Part shown: positions 10,301 through 19,924 of the stretch, in pieces
How the letters are laid out: every line of letters begins with the position of its first letter
How positions within the stretch are numbered: position 1 is the first letter of the stretch
From: Romanomermis culicivorax
Lineage: Eukaryota > Nematoda > Enoplea > Mermithida > Mermithidae
Length of the DNA stretch: 64,000 nt
Direction of reading: 5' to 3'
Assembly (NCBI GenBank): GCA_963922205.1
Contig: CAWUHX010000023.1
Location: forward strand, 310,001 to 374,000
The notes under the pieces: generated by a model
The model's database searches: none
Told to the model about the DNA's origin: nothing
What the model saw: only the letters and a program-made list of their open reading frames with translations
Position numbers and translations under genes: made by a program

Positions 10301-12167
10301 GAAAACCAGGCGAAATTTACGTGTCCAATGTGCCTCAAGTGGAAATGAGAAAAAGGCATTTACGACAAGTTGGTCCAGGAAAATAACCGACAATTTAGGT
10401 ATCACCACTGATGGAAGTTTATACGAAAGTTACTTTTGTGAAAATATGATCACATTGAAGAGAGAAGGGAAGAATCAGACCGATGATTCAGCTCTTATTA
10501 CACTTGGGTATGGCAATGACACGGCAAATGGCTTCAGAGAAAAGAAAAACTATTTTATTATTGGTGGCGGAAAAAAGCAGGTCACAGGTGGAGAACTTGC
10601 AGATATTTTTCACTTCATTGGTAATGATGCAGTATATGGCAATATCGATGGTAGGGAAGGTGGAAACACTCTAGACCTCAGTCAGTACTTGCCAACTACA
10701 GAGCTGCTAATAGACCTTGAAAATGAGACGATAACATACCCAATGAACACCACAATAATTATAAAAAGTGTTGAAAATGTAATAGGCAGAAATGGATCCA
10801 TTGATCGAGTAATTTGTTCATGTAGGACAAGATATTTAGATCTTAAAGGAGGGGAGTCTAATATGCTATCTGATGCTATCTTAGTCCCAAGATTGAACTG
10901 TACTTCGACATTAACTATAAAACTATCTGGTTATATGAACATCGAAAACAAGGCGAATAAGGTGAGCTTCATTTACATGGTAACGCAAAACACAAATGCA
11001 ACAATTTCGAACATGTTTGATGATACCACCTATCAGTATAAAGACGTGTTTTTCCTACCTATGAACTTAAGCCTGGTGGATTCCATTGAAAGTATCAGTA
11101 TGAATAACAAAATTTCCATGACACTAAAAAGTCAAATTTATAATACAACAGTTATCTTGTCTGGAAACCACGAAAATTCAAATTTGATATTTGCTGACGA
11201 ATATCAAATGAGCTTTTATGATAGCATGTTCCATGCAAGACGTGAAGTTCAGCATTACGCTTTTGATGATAAAGGACTTCGAGAAAATCTACTGATGATC
11301 AGTCAGAAGCTGAACATTACAGTGACAGTGTTTTCGAAGGTGAACAATCGACTCATCCAAGCGCATAATATGGGAAAACCACAGAGTTCTATCGAAAATA
11401 AGGGATCGGTCACTCATTTTAGCAATGATCCAGATTACAAGAGCACAATACTAACAACTAACTATGTAGAAAATTATTTCCAGATCAATGCAGCCTGCGA
11501 TAAAAATTTCACCACGATTAAGTGCTGGATGAAAAACCTTTCTATTCACATTTTGAGCTCAGATAATTCCAGTTCAAATATTGTCGACTTATCTTCAATT
11601 CATGATTTATTGTTGCAACATGGCAAAAAACTCGAAATAATCATAAAAAATTTCACAAACGCATTTGTCATCGATCTTAAAGATGAATTTGAAACTTTCG
11701 GTTCGATAGAAGTAAACTATGAATTCCCAATAAATTTACAAGCATGCACCAATTTTTTGATAAACATCAGAAATTTAATGCATGTCTGCTACGATAAGAG
11801 AGTGAATGCTTATGCATTATTTCCAATACCACTAAGAATGAATGATGACAAGTCAGTCTTAGTTTTGAGCCGGGATGATGTTGAGCGAAACATGACAATC
11901 CAAGTTGACCGACAGAAGCCTAATTTCATCTGTCAATCGCATAACAATTCTTTGATCCTAACGAATTTGATAATGGAAGAAGATCGCAAAGATGAATTCA
12001 CATTAGTTTTTCTCGATTATTTCCCACAATCATCGAATTTTCTAGACAACGGAAATGAAGAATTGTTCGATTCGATAATTTTCGAGTTCAAAGACAGAGA
12101 GAAGAATGAATCTGCAATGGTGAAAGAATTTTTTCAAACGTGCAATTTTTTGGTAGAACAGATTTGA
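7311..12167 (+). CDS. Giant intronless protein with TcdA/TcdB pore-like region
   Basis: A single 1618-codon frame starts at the ATG at 7311 and ends at TGA 12165-12167, without introns in an intron-rich genome. Residues 1-730 match no family I recognise and lack a signal peptide. Residues ~731-920 hold four hydrophobic stretches rich in Gly/Ala (near 773-791, 807-822, 842-866 and 878-899). Their arrangement resembles the TcdA/TcdB-type pore-forming region of large bacterial toxins. A charged, coiled-coil-like stretch follows (~927-955). At ~1082-1125 a Gly/Asp-rich patch (GGGKK, GNDAVYGN, GREGGNTLDLSQY) resembles one RTX-type calcium-binding turn. The C-terminal ~560 residues are beta-like and carry about 17 N-x-S/T sequons, against none seen before residue ~1055. 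AT content matches the surroundings and a poly(A) signal follows. I infer a horizontally acquired, host-adapted gene. Activity as a toxin is not shown; a host multipass or receptor protein is the alternative. Confidence 0.6.
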   Translation: MSTQSDAKLQHPLFSDHKKFEAQFTRDLRFSLISPDNYAGIFYTIMGYFSTIQGTDLSDQVTSEFIKTHSILIAGQNYDRFFVLLMAKTVVSKRLTGRLFYFHLNENAPPLTDHFSLTDIDIIYHQLKLTNARLGKATLLKQWIQHIENNLLCVRIKGAQSVSNSNEQLNEKDFVVDATFYRAVNLFGQYQRDTTSWRELKTTNLISKTQKQQFFRKSKPIYNDLFVTFMRNSNLDSNEEILKFALSKEHFLYFVYGALQYSYKELHQIKITPIYAGSYLEKLAVLEYDQKKWVTDSSPIIFQAYESFNDISDIQTAPGMELPIDFLSNSKLALINKLFFGSTNNIESAQFLTEQAPIGNKNGLIHFLNQIIKLERDEYVGNFFEIRKQLLIQLSRIDAFLGHQHKTRTLRHYIFGAMMTTGLENPAYKLKHRFDDMNPVDIFLIQSSESSGSVVIMSKHIVSASIADPIADILMNTGLKKLLVLTINDQAYEHLVDMESEMNPLLDMWIQDSITHETNGFDPSHWSFIRPVLSDNYFSKMMINQHEQRFRSCMLQTELTSHSMWPNTLWEFEAQMKGFAAGKQIFTPYGYDQILIGIKVDRSAGVEEMNRFRIPVARGDSRRPFHIIFQLKPNEYNTDMNHLKNFFRKQLLYSGWEKINTALIRPRILREADNSIRYEFDSSFPNGFDAHEYAECLPRWRRAVGQNCLQVEEEKDHPQLEFKDEHTAKMSDTIKGVVKMDKFVNKAIYLQMIKGIIGSAMDGDFKQMAKESGILAGMVGVGAAGDVAVQWGRSLLKKNNLLKGGGAYLGGKLLSKAYLAFVIADLVARSKAYQMGDKDQLVGIVGDTAILTINVVPLTLEIYSTFVSIEEASIELGPEVMIAEAVIFAVIDGFYAARSVQKINEKLQLSWGEKVVQWTESFFGARNSKYLEDLEQEKDLLQRTVDDATKKFELQNNRFKYYATPTLKINRKGNIVSQEDNVIDMNSKTQVSSRTWPKTRRNLRVQCASSGNEKKAFTTSWSRKITDNLGITTDGSLYESYFCENMITLKREGKNQTDDSALITLGYGNDTANGFREKKNYFIIGGGKKQVTGGELADIFHFIGNDAVYGNIDGREGGNTLDLSQYLPTTELLIDLENETITYPMNTTIIIKSVENVIGRNGSIDRVICSCRTRYLDLKGGESNMLSDAILVPRLNCTSTLTIKLSGYMNIENKANKVSFIYMVTQNTNATISNMFDDTTYQYKDVFFLPMNLSLVDSIESISMNNKISMTLKSQIYNTTVILSGNHENSNLIFADEYQMSFYDSMFHARREVQHYAFDDKGLRENLLMISQKLNITVTVFSKVNNRLIQAHNMGKPQSSIENKGSVTHFSNDPDYKSTILTTNYVENYFQINAACDKNFTTIKCWMKNLSIHILSSDNSSSNIVDLSSIHDLLLQHGKKLEIIIKNFTNAFVIDLKDEFETFGSIEVNYEFPINLQACTNFLINIRNLMHVCYDKRVNAYALFPIPLRMNDDKSVLVLSRDDVERNMTIQVDRQKPNFICQSHNNSLILTNLIMEEDRKDEFTLVFLDYFPQSSNFLDNGNEELFDSIIFEFKDREKNESAMVKEFFQTCNFLVEQI

Positions 12168-12187
12168 AAAGTATTTTTATTCTTTTG

Positions 12188-12193
12188 AATAAA
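12188..12193 (+). terminator. Poly(A) signal of the large ORF
   Basis: AATAAA lies about 20 bases after the TGA stop at 12167, a normal position for a nematode 3' UTR. It supports transcription of the ORF by the host rather than bacterial contamination. Confidence 0.55.
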
Positions 12194-12711
12194 ATATGTT
12201 CTTGACTTGACATTGTTAAAAATGCATTTAGTATTTGTTCTGGGTTTTAGGAAAAAAAAATGATTTGCCAGACGTTCATATTTTTCTTGAGTTTACATGT
12301 CTCCAAGACATCAACATAAAATTTAATCATTATTATGAAATAGGTCCTTTTCCATACAGAAAATGTTTTTTTTTTTATAAATTGCGTCAGGTGGTTTTTA
12401 GTATCAACCTGAAAATGTTATTCCAACTTGAAACTGTTTCCGTCATTCCTTCTTTCCTTTTGTCGATCAGATTTTACTGTATTTGAGTAGGAAGATTAGA
12501 TTCGCTCATGAACATGTGCATTTAGAAACAGTGTTAAATAAATACCATTACAAGCTTTATATGTTATGACAGAGTTCTAAAAAATTGTAGTTGGTCATCA
12601 GTGGGAAAGTGGTATCAAGTTTTTTAAAGAAATAGCCGTCATAGAATTTAAATTATAGTCTTTTTTCAAATGATATTTTTGCAGGAAGAGATGTTAGCAA
12701 ATACCTCAGTA
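12194..12711. other. Intergenic downstream of the large ORF
   Basis: No gene recognised. The sequence is AT-rich with a T run at 12367-12376 and a further AATAAATA at about 12537. The 83-codon ORF has no coding features. Confidence 0.35.
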
Positions 12712-13472
12712 AGCACGATTTCTGAGAGATTCTATCTTTTTCACATTGCCCTATGATAAGTTGAAAGTTAATCATATCTCAAAATAAGATATTTTGGGTA
12801 GCTTTGTGCGCTGAGTTTCATGGTCTCATTGGTTTTGTTTGAAAATAAAAATTCAAGCCACTACAGTATACCAAAGTTTAAAAAGTGATCTATTCTCGGC
12901 GAGTTTTAGTGCTTTTGACAGCCAAACAATATTTCTAGATCCGATTGATCTTATTCGATGGATGAATATTCATTTTACAGAGGAGAAAATAAGCACTATT
13001 TTGATGTAATCTTTACAGTAAATAATTGCATGCTGCACTTTTTCATAGAGCTTAAAGTGGCTGAAATAAGCCGTCAAAATTGAACATAAGTTTGTTTATG
13101 GGACTCCCGAGCACATTCCCATCAGATGCCGCATAATTTTATTTTCTTATTTTATAGGTCATGCCTTTTTATTGTATTGGATAAATTTTCATCAAAATTT
13201 TTGTACTGTTTTGGGAGCTACACAGCTCTGAAGAAGGCATACTTATGGATATTTCTCAGATATCATCACATTTTCCAGGTGGCCCTTGTTTAACCTTTGT
13301 GATACATTTATTATCTATACTATAGAATTATAAAATAAACAGACTATAGTTTTATGCATTTATTGTTCGGCAAACAAACATTTTACACTCTGCAAGAAAG
13401 TTTAAACAGTCGAAAATGAGAAACAAAAATAAAGAAAACTCCCGTTTAGAGGCACTGCTTTCACATCTACCA
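12712..13472. repeat. Right arm of the large inverted repeat
   Basis: Reverse complement of 1334-2085, with small indels and substitutions. It begins with CACGATTTCTGAGAGATTC and ends near TAGAGGCACTGC. The central CAAAATTTTTGTACTGTTTTGGGAGCT and AAGAAGGCATACTTATG segments are nearly identical to the left arm. The motif AAAATTCTGTGGCATC...GGTGCTCGG at 13505-13535 resembles the left-arm sub-repeat but lies in direct orientation, so the arm edge has been rearranged. Confidence 0.7.
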
Positions 13473-13538
13473 TAGGAATGTGTGAACAAAGAACGAAAAC
13501 AAAAAATTCTGTGGCATCCTATGTGAAGGTGCTCGGCA

Positions 13539-14956
13539 GTGGGGCCGATTCGTTTGTACTTGGAATTTCAAGTTCCAGGTTCCAAGTTCCCAAGGACTTG
13601 GAATTCCAAGTCTTCAAGCTTCGGTTCGTATGCTCGATTGAAAAATCCTAGTCATTTTCTTTTTCCGACTTGGAAAATGACTAAAAATTTTCCAAGTCTC
13701 CAAGTATCGGTTCGTATGCTCTTTCCAAGGACTTGGAATTTCCAACTCCAATTTTGTATAAGGCCATTTTTAGTACACCAAATATTGAAATTTATATGGT
13801 GTGTAGGTAACTGGTCATTTCATTTCCTGTTTATTCCGTCTTAGGATGAGTCGTTGTTATTAATTGTATCAAAATCAATCGACCTTGTTTTTTGGCAAAA
13901 GGTCTTGTCATAAATTGTCACAAAAAAAAATTAGTCACAAAAACACAAAAAATTGCATTTTTGAAAGCGATAGACGAACGAAGAGACATTATGTTTGGAG
14001 ATTTTTCTATAGCCTGTTTTTTATAAAATGCTTCCAAATGGAAAAGTGACACAAATCAGTATCATTGTCAAAATCGCTTACATAGAGCTCTTACTGTAAA
14101 ATTTTCCACTCGAAAAATTGTTAAAGGTTAGTTCAGTATGCTCGCAATTTTCCATTGCTCTATTATATACGGTTCATCAGAAAATCGTAAAAACCTGAAA
14201 TACTACTTGCTTTCCACATTCATAATTTGGAGGCATTTCAAGAAAAACAGACTATAGGAAACTATTTTGTGAAGAAGTTTCGAGCAATGTTAAATGTTTA
14301 CCATGAGCATCATCAATGACGTAGTAAAACGAATTCGACGTCAAACATTGCAGTCCAATCAAGATTCTTTGATCGATGGACAAATCAACATTTCGTTTGC
14401 CAAAGTGAAATCCTATCAATCAGTAAACGAGTGTGAACTGGACTTAATCGATGTCATTCTTTTAATGGTTGTGAGGCCAAGTAAAAATTAATTCAAGATG
14501 AATATTGCCTTGTTTGTTGCTGAAGCTCTTCATCAAACGCGTCATCCATGATAATAAAACAATGACATAAGCAGTAAAAGATGCAACTGGCACACTTGGA
14601 AACAAATTTCCAATTGAAATTTGACTGGGAGAAGAGAAAATATCAATATTTTCCAAGTAAATTTTCCAGGTCTTGGAATCCCAGTTAAAAATTTTCAGAG
14701 CATACGAACTGACACTTGGAAATATGCAGTTTTACTGGGTAGAATCACTTGGAAATTCCAAGTCTTGGAACTTGGAAATTTTTTGAGCAAACGAACTGAA
14801 ACTTGGAAAATAGCCAATTTCCCAAGACTTGAGACTTGGAACTTGGATATTGGAAGACTTGGAAAGTAAAAAACCATACGAACCGAAATTTGGAAAAATC
14901 ACTAATTTTCCAAGACTTGGGACTTGGAATTCCAAGTACATACAAATCGGCCCCTG
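13539..14956. mobile_element. Foldback element with CTTGGAA-rich ends
   Basis: The left end GGGGCCGATTCGTTTGTACT at 13540 is mirrored by the right end AGTACATACAAATCGGCCCC ending near 14956, giving terminal inverted repeats of over 30 bp. Further in, both ends consist of repeated CTTGGAA/TTCCAAG blocks joined by TTCGTATGCTC or its complement. No transposase frame is present. The ORFs at 14621-14945 on both strands merely translate these palindromic blocks. A smaller MITE (14009-14257) is nested inside. Confidence 0.65.
14009..14257. mobile_element. MITE, TATAGTCTGTTTTT family (copy 1)
   Basis: About 250 bp bounded by TATAGCCTGTTTTTTATAAAATGC on the left and GCATTTCAAGAAAAACAGACTATA on the right. 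These are terminal inverted repeats starting at a TA dinucleotide, as in Tc1/mariner-type MITEs. It shares most of its interior with the copy at 50491-50740, including CACTCGAAAAATTGTTAAAGG and TGAAATACTACTTGCTTTCCAC. Confidence 0.75.
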
Positions 14957-15079
14957 GTCTCTAATTATTACGAAAAAGTCACAAGTCTAACTTCATTACC
15001 CGAGTGTTAGATGCTTATTTTTTCATGTTACATGAATACGTCATACAAAACAATACTGTATGAAACACACTAAGACAAT

Positions 15080-18000
15080 CTATGCACAACAAGTAGGGAA
15101 GCACAACACCTGGCCCGGCGTGTCACCATTTCGACAGGCCCCGGTCGGGAACGTTTGGCATATCGTCCGACTGGTCATCGGACATAGTAGGTGTTCGTCA
15201 CAGCGACCAACTGGGGCGCCAACTTGGCAGCCGCACTCACAAGGTGCTAGCAGCGTGTCGAGCGTAGAACCCGCATCGGCATTGGTAATAGCGGTAGGCG
15301 CCAGCGCGGGCGAAAAACTTTGCTTCATTTCCAGGGCCAATATTCGTCCTGTGGAAAGATCACTGTGTAGAATGGACATGGAAAGATTGCACATCTGAGG
15401 AATTATAGCATTACGTCCATAGTAATTGTTGATCGCATTTCAAAAAATGACAAATTTATCAGGGTCGTGAATGGATCGTGGTTTGAATATGTTCATGTGC
15501 GAGGTGATCATTGTTTCATCCAATACAGTAAACAGTCTATGGTAAGGATTTATTGCATTTCGTCAATAGTACTCGCTTATCGCATTTCAAAAAAAGAAAA
15601 ATTTATAAAGGTGTCATGAACATACTCTATGCTCATCCACGATTAATTCAATGTTCCATCGCATACAGTATGCACTCAACGGTTAGAATCTAGAATCTTA
15701 ATTTTGTCTATGATACTCGTGCTGATCAGTTTTCGATAAAAGACAGACTTGTATGGGTCGGGAATGCTATAACGTTACAGTATATATGAGGAACCTCATC
15801 TTCGGCCATATACAGTATGCAAGTTCACATTGAAAACTTGTAGCACTTCGTCGATAGCACTTACTGATCACTTTCGAAAAAAAGACAAATTTACCAGAAT
15901 CGTGAACGCAAACTTGAACCAAAGGGTCGAAAACGGTGCCGGGCGAACACGGCATCAGGGTCCAAACACCGCAGACGATACTGGAAGGGATTGGTCGGCA
16001 TTGCAAAAAATATTGAATGTTGAGCATATCGGGCGCTAATTGAGCCGTGAACCAATTGCAGAGACCTCCGGCTTTTGGTTGATTGGCTATCAGTTCTGAA
16101 AAAATAAGCTTTTAAAACTTTTCTCCCCTTTTCCATTTTTTTCTCTTTTTATTTTTTCCTGTTGTTCTTCTATTTCTTTCTTTTTATCTTGTTACTTTTT
16201 TCCTTTTACCTTTTTTTCTCTATTTTTCTCTCTTTTTCTTTTCTAGTTATGTTTCTTCCTTGCCTTCTTTCCCACTTTTTTGTTCGTTTTCTTGTTTCTT
16301 TTTTTCTTGTTTTTCTTTTTTCTTCTTATTTCTATTATTCTTGTTTTTTTGTCGTTTTCAATTTCTGATTTTTTTTCTTTTCGTAATTTTTTTCCTTCCT
16401 TCCTTCCTTCCTTCCTTCCTTCCTTCCTTCCTTCCTTCCTTCCTTCCTTCCTTCCTTCCTTCCTTCCTTCCTTCCTTCCTTCCTTCCTTCCTTCCTTCCT
16501 TCCTTCCTTCCTTCCTTCCTTCCTTCCTTCCTTCCTTCCTTCCTTCCTTCCTTCCTTCCTTCCTTCCTTCCTTCCTTCCTTCCTTCCTTCCTTCCTTCCT
16601 TCCTTCCTTCCTTCCTTCCTTCCTTCCTTCCTTCCTTCCTTCCTTCCTTCCTTCCTTCCTTCCTTCCTTCCTTCCTTCCTTCCTTCCTTCCTTCCTTCCT
16701 TCCTTCCTTCCTTCCTTCCTTCCTTCCTTCCTTCCTTCCTTCCTTCCTTCCTTCCTTCCTTCCTTCCTTCCTTCCTTCCTTCCTTCCTTCCTTCCTTCCT
16801 TCCTTCCTTCCTTCCTTCCTTCCTTCCTTCCTTCCTTCCTTCCTTCCTTCCTTCCTTCCTTCCTTCCACTTTATAGAATCTTTACTGTAGAGATTAGTCT
16901 AGTGGAATATACTTTGAGAAGCAAAAATTTGAGATTTGGTCCATCCGTCATTTTCATGACCTTTGATAAATTCACCGACATCATGTAGACAGAAAACATA
17001 CAGTAAGTCTACCACATCTTTTTCAATTTTGCACATACCAAGCGGGCAGATGAACTGCGGTTGTATCAATGGCGCCGTCGGCAGGGGGATGCTTTCCTGG
17101 CCCTGACATGAAGTACACTTGGTTTCGCAATCGTTGCACACCACCTATACAAAAAATTTGTTGCCTTTCCGTAATTTATATGCAAATTAGATTTAGAAAA
17201 AACATACCTGCGGCGACCAAATTTGAGGTCTAAAATTGCAAAATGGTAAAGTGGGCGTCGATTGGCATAATCGTTGCTGACGTCGAACAAATTTTTTCGA
17301 TTTGCAAGTTCTAGTGGCCGCGTAAAAGTAAGTTTCATCTAACGGTTGGCATGACTTCAGTATCCAAATGCCTCTCGATTTACTGCAAATTAAAAGATCC
17401 TTAGTTTATAAGAGACACTGTTTGGTGAGTAGATTCAAATTTACAGTAAGCTACCTTTCAAATAATGTCTTTTTACACATTAAACTAATTAAAGGAAAAA
17501 ATTATTTTGATGAGAATATTAAACTTCTCGAAATTTCTACAGTAAGACGTATACAGGATCAGTTGCATTAGTTCACGATGTTTTGAGCAGCATCGAAAAG
17601 TCGGTTATTTACTTTAGATGCAGCACAACGGTTAGGCCCGTATTCACAATCTTGTGTTAAGTCAACACGGTGTTAGGACTTAACACCATGTTGGCTAACA
17701 CCGGGATCGAGCTAACAATGTGTCAAGTATCACCTCGTATTCACAATAGCGTGTTAAGTCTGTGTTAGCCAACACTGTGTTACCACCATGTTACTTTCGT
17801 TATCACCGTGTTACTTTTGTAACAGGGTGGCAGAATAAGCTCAATCATGTTTTTCAATATGAAAAAGGATATAACAGGAAAAGAAACATTGTGGTCAATG
17901 TCAACAAGATTTTTTAACAATGTCAGCTTTTTTCAGTATGTAATCTTTGAGTTTGAACAGTCATTTGATGAGCAGCTAATTTTCATGAATAAAACTTATG

Positions 18001-19920
18001 ATTTTGTATTAACCTGAAGTGCTGAAGGAATCGCATGATTTCGACCAGAATTTTCTGATTGATCCTGGAGAAGCGTAATGAAGTCTAGGGAACCATTTTT
18101 CGACAATTTGTATCTTGATTTAAAGGTAACGTCATCGTAGCCCTCAAATGGATTGGCCCTATCCCGAAAGTAATGAATATGATGTACTATTTCTTCATTT
18201 TCATCAATATGATCCATTAGGTCAATAATATCCATGACAGTTGAAAAAATTAACAAACAGACTACTGCTAACACAATGCTAAAACTGGTAGGGGGCAGGT
18301 TTAGAACGCCGTACTAGCCATAATTTAACAATGTGTCAGCCTATCACGCCCCTAACACACAATTGTGAATACGGGCCTTAGTGTGGCTATGCGGAGAGTG
18401 TGGCTATACGTGCTCATACATGGGTGCACAAAAGATACCCCTGTACAAAACATATACATCGAAGTTTACCGCCTTAATCGTGTGGGGCGATACAGGGGTT
18501 GTAGAAAGTATAGGAGACCCCAAAACTATGAGAAACGAAAACAATGGAAATCATCGAAAAATCTGTCCAAGATACATACAAAACGTGTCCCAAACAAAAT
18601 TTTTTGTGAAAATTTAGTAAAAAAATGAGGTAAATCGTTAAATTCCACGACTATCAGACATTTTTTTCATTTTCTGAGGGACATTGCATCATCAATTTTA
18701 ACGTCCTAGTCGGTCAGGGAACATTGAGGTCAAATTTTGCTTTGAAGCTTTGAGCGTTTTTTTCAACATGGAAGTCAAATTTTAAACGTTGAAGCTTCGG
18801 GAATACTTTCTACACTCCCCCCCCCCCATATCTTCCTGCATGCTTAATGAAATTCGGAGTGAAAAGTTTGTCCCGAAAACACTGCTTAAGCATAGGGAAT
18901 CATCGAAAAACGTTTCCCGAATACAGAAACGATGTGTCCCAAACTAAATTTTTTTGTGAAAGTTTTGTGAAAAAATAATTAAAAACGTTAGATCCCTAGA
19001 TTCTATGACCCTCAGGCGTTTTTTTTTAATTTCTTGAGAGACATTGCATCATTATTTCTATTTGATGTTTTTGCATTCAAGCGCCTCTCCCTCTCCTTAC
19101 TCCAGTATCGATTTACCTCTTCAATTCTCCATTATGTTTCTCCCTGCAGGAATTCCTCTATAGGACTAAGGTTCCAGCTTTTCTCAAGTCCCATTCCAGG
19201 ACTAGGATTGCTGACGTATCTCCCACAACTCTCTCTCATCATCCACGGGAAATCACTCTATATGATATTCCCTGGAACGTCCTAAGTGGGAGATAATCAG
19301 TAGCATCTCTCCTCCTACAACACCCCTGTGCCTACGATTTCCGTAGGACCTTCCGGCCCTCTTTTCTGAGGTAGGTCCATTTCTGCTATCCCATTCTATA
19401 CAACACATCCCCTAACGTCACAAACGGTTCTATGTTCGAGTACTCTATTTCAAGTTTTCATCAGTATTCATGGCCTTATAGATTGTTCCAGATGCCCCTA
19501 AAATGAGGCAAATACAGTGGTTTTTCACACAGGAAACTAATTTCAAACATGTGATAGTTAAATGTGAATTTTTGAAATTTATACAGTCAACACACGATAT
19601 GGCAGTGACGCAAACTAAAAAAACATTGGTTTATTGTAATTGACAACAACACAAAGGTTATTGCAGCAACGATTGCAGTCGAAATTCAAAAGCGAAAAGC
19701 TACAGTAGCCACACTATCTGGTGACGAGAGGAACTTGATTCTCATAAAGTTTTCTCACTTTCTAAAATCGACATCGCAATCGAAATATTTGGCCGGATCG
19801 AACGCCGGTTCCGCGAAACTACCCAATCTGCACGATGCGTTTTCGGCGACATTCGTGGCTGCATTTTCGATGAAAATGGCTTTGCTCAATTCCAAATGAT
19901 TCTTGTCATTTTTTGGATTT
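15080..19920 (-). CDS. Cysteine-rich chitin-binding (peritrophin-A-like) secreted protein, 3' part
   Basis: Five phase-consistent minus-strand exons: ~19920-19759 (5' edge uncertain), 17382-17208, 17144-17039, 16095-15895 and 15348-15080, ending at a TAG. Exons 1-2 join as ...FDCDVDFR/N/KSRGIWILKSC...TYFYAATRTC, a chitin-binding type-2 (CBM14) pattern. Exon 4 carries a second such unit with the classic MPCSPGTVFDP...QVC core. Exon 3 (VVCNDCETKCTSC) and the last exon (CECGCQVGAPVGRC ... CFPTCC) are cysteine-dense and look like nematode secreted C-rich repeats. Such proteins bind chitin in cuticle, eggshell or pharyngeal lining. The signal peptide exon was not found. Introns contain a Harbinger element, a TTCC microsatellite and tandem copies of an exon boundary. 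Confidence 0.75.
15402..15894. repeat. Tandem ~147 bp repeat in the last intron of the chitin-binding gene
   Basis: A motif of the form GCATTTCAAAAAA-GACAAATTTAT-CAGGGTCGTGAA recurs at about 15431, 15577, 15727 and 15868, spaced 141-150 bp. The last unit covers the splice donor and the end of the exon that stops at 15895, so the others look like decayed copies of that exon-intron boundary. Confidence 0.55.
16387..16868. repeat. (TTCC)n microsatellite, ~480 bp
   Basis: About 120 near-perfect CCTT/AAGG tetranucleotide units, embedded in a longer pyrimidine-rich stretch from 16130. It lies in the intron between exons 17144-17039 and 16095-15895 of the chitin-binding gene. The KEGR and LPSF repeat ORFs are translations of this array, not genes. 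Confidence 0.97.
17635..18377. mobile_element. Non-autonomous PIF/Harbinger element
   Basis: Terminal inverted repeats GGCCCGTATTCACAAT / ATTGTGAATACGGGCC are flanked by a perfect TTA target duplication (17632-17634 and 18378-18380), the hallmark of PIF/Harbinger. The left end is followed by repeated GTGTTAA/TAACACCG blocks. A minus-strand fragment of the element's nuclease remains inside (17996-18274). The 743 bp length implies internal deletion of an autonomous copy. It sits in an intron of the chitin-binding gene. Confidence 0.88.
17996..18274 (-). pseudogene. HARBI1-like nuclease N-terminal fragment
   Basis: The minus-strand frame contains NPFEGYDDVTFKSRYKLSKN followed by RNHAIPSALQV. 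This matches the N-terminal region of Harbinger (HARBI1-type DDE) nucleases, where a Y-D-D-x-x-F-x-x-R-[FY] motif precedes an R-N-x-A-[IL]-x-x-x-x-Q-[VL] motif. The catalytic DDE part is missing, so the copy cannot encode an active nuclease. The hydrophobic start (MLAVVCLLIF) may be fortuitous. Confidence 0.75.
18381..19060. repeat. Repeat fragments in an intron
   Basis: 18395-18540 resembles the terminal arm of the foldback element at 44720-45890 (shared GTGTGGGGCGATACAGGG and GTAGAAAGT). 18547-18695 and 18900-19055 are diverged direct repeats of each other; both contain CATCGAAAAA, GTGTCCCAAAC and GACATTGCATCAT. A C run lies at 18818-18827. The ORFs on the plus strand follow these repeats and show no coding features. 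Confidence 0.5.
19061..19758. other. Intron sequence, no gene seen
   Basis: Between repeat fragments and exon 19920-19759 of the chitin-binding gene. Somewhat C/T-rich at 19075-19400, otherwise unremarkable. Confidence 0.35.
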
Positions 19921-19924
19921 TGTA

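Noticed and set aside
15060..15398. 112-codon plus-strand ORF
   Set aside because: It is the antisense shadow of the last exon of the chitin-binding gene, which has matching splice phase and cysteine pattern.
16243..16988. Long ORFs encoding perfect KEGR or LPSF repeats
   Set aside because: They translate a TTCC microsatellite on both strands; no flanking coding sequence or start context.
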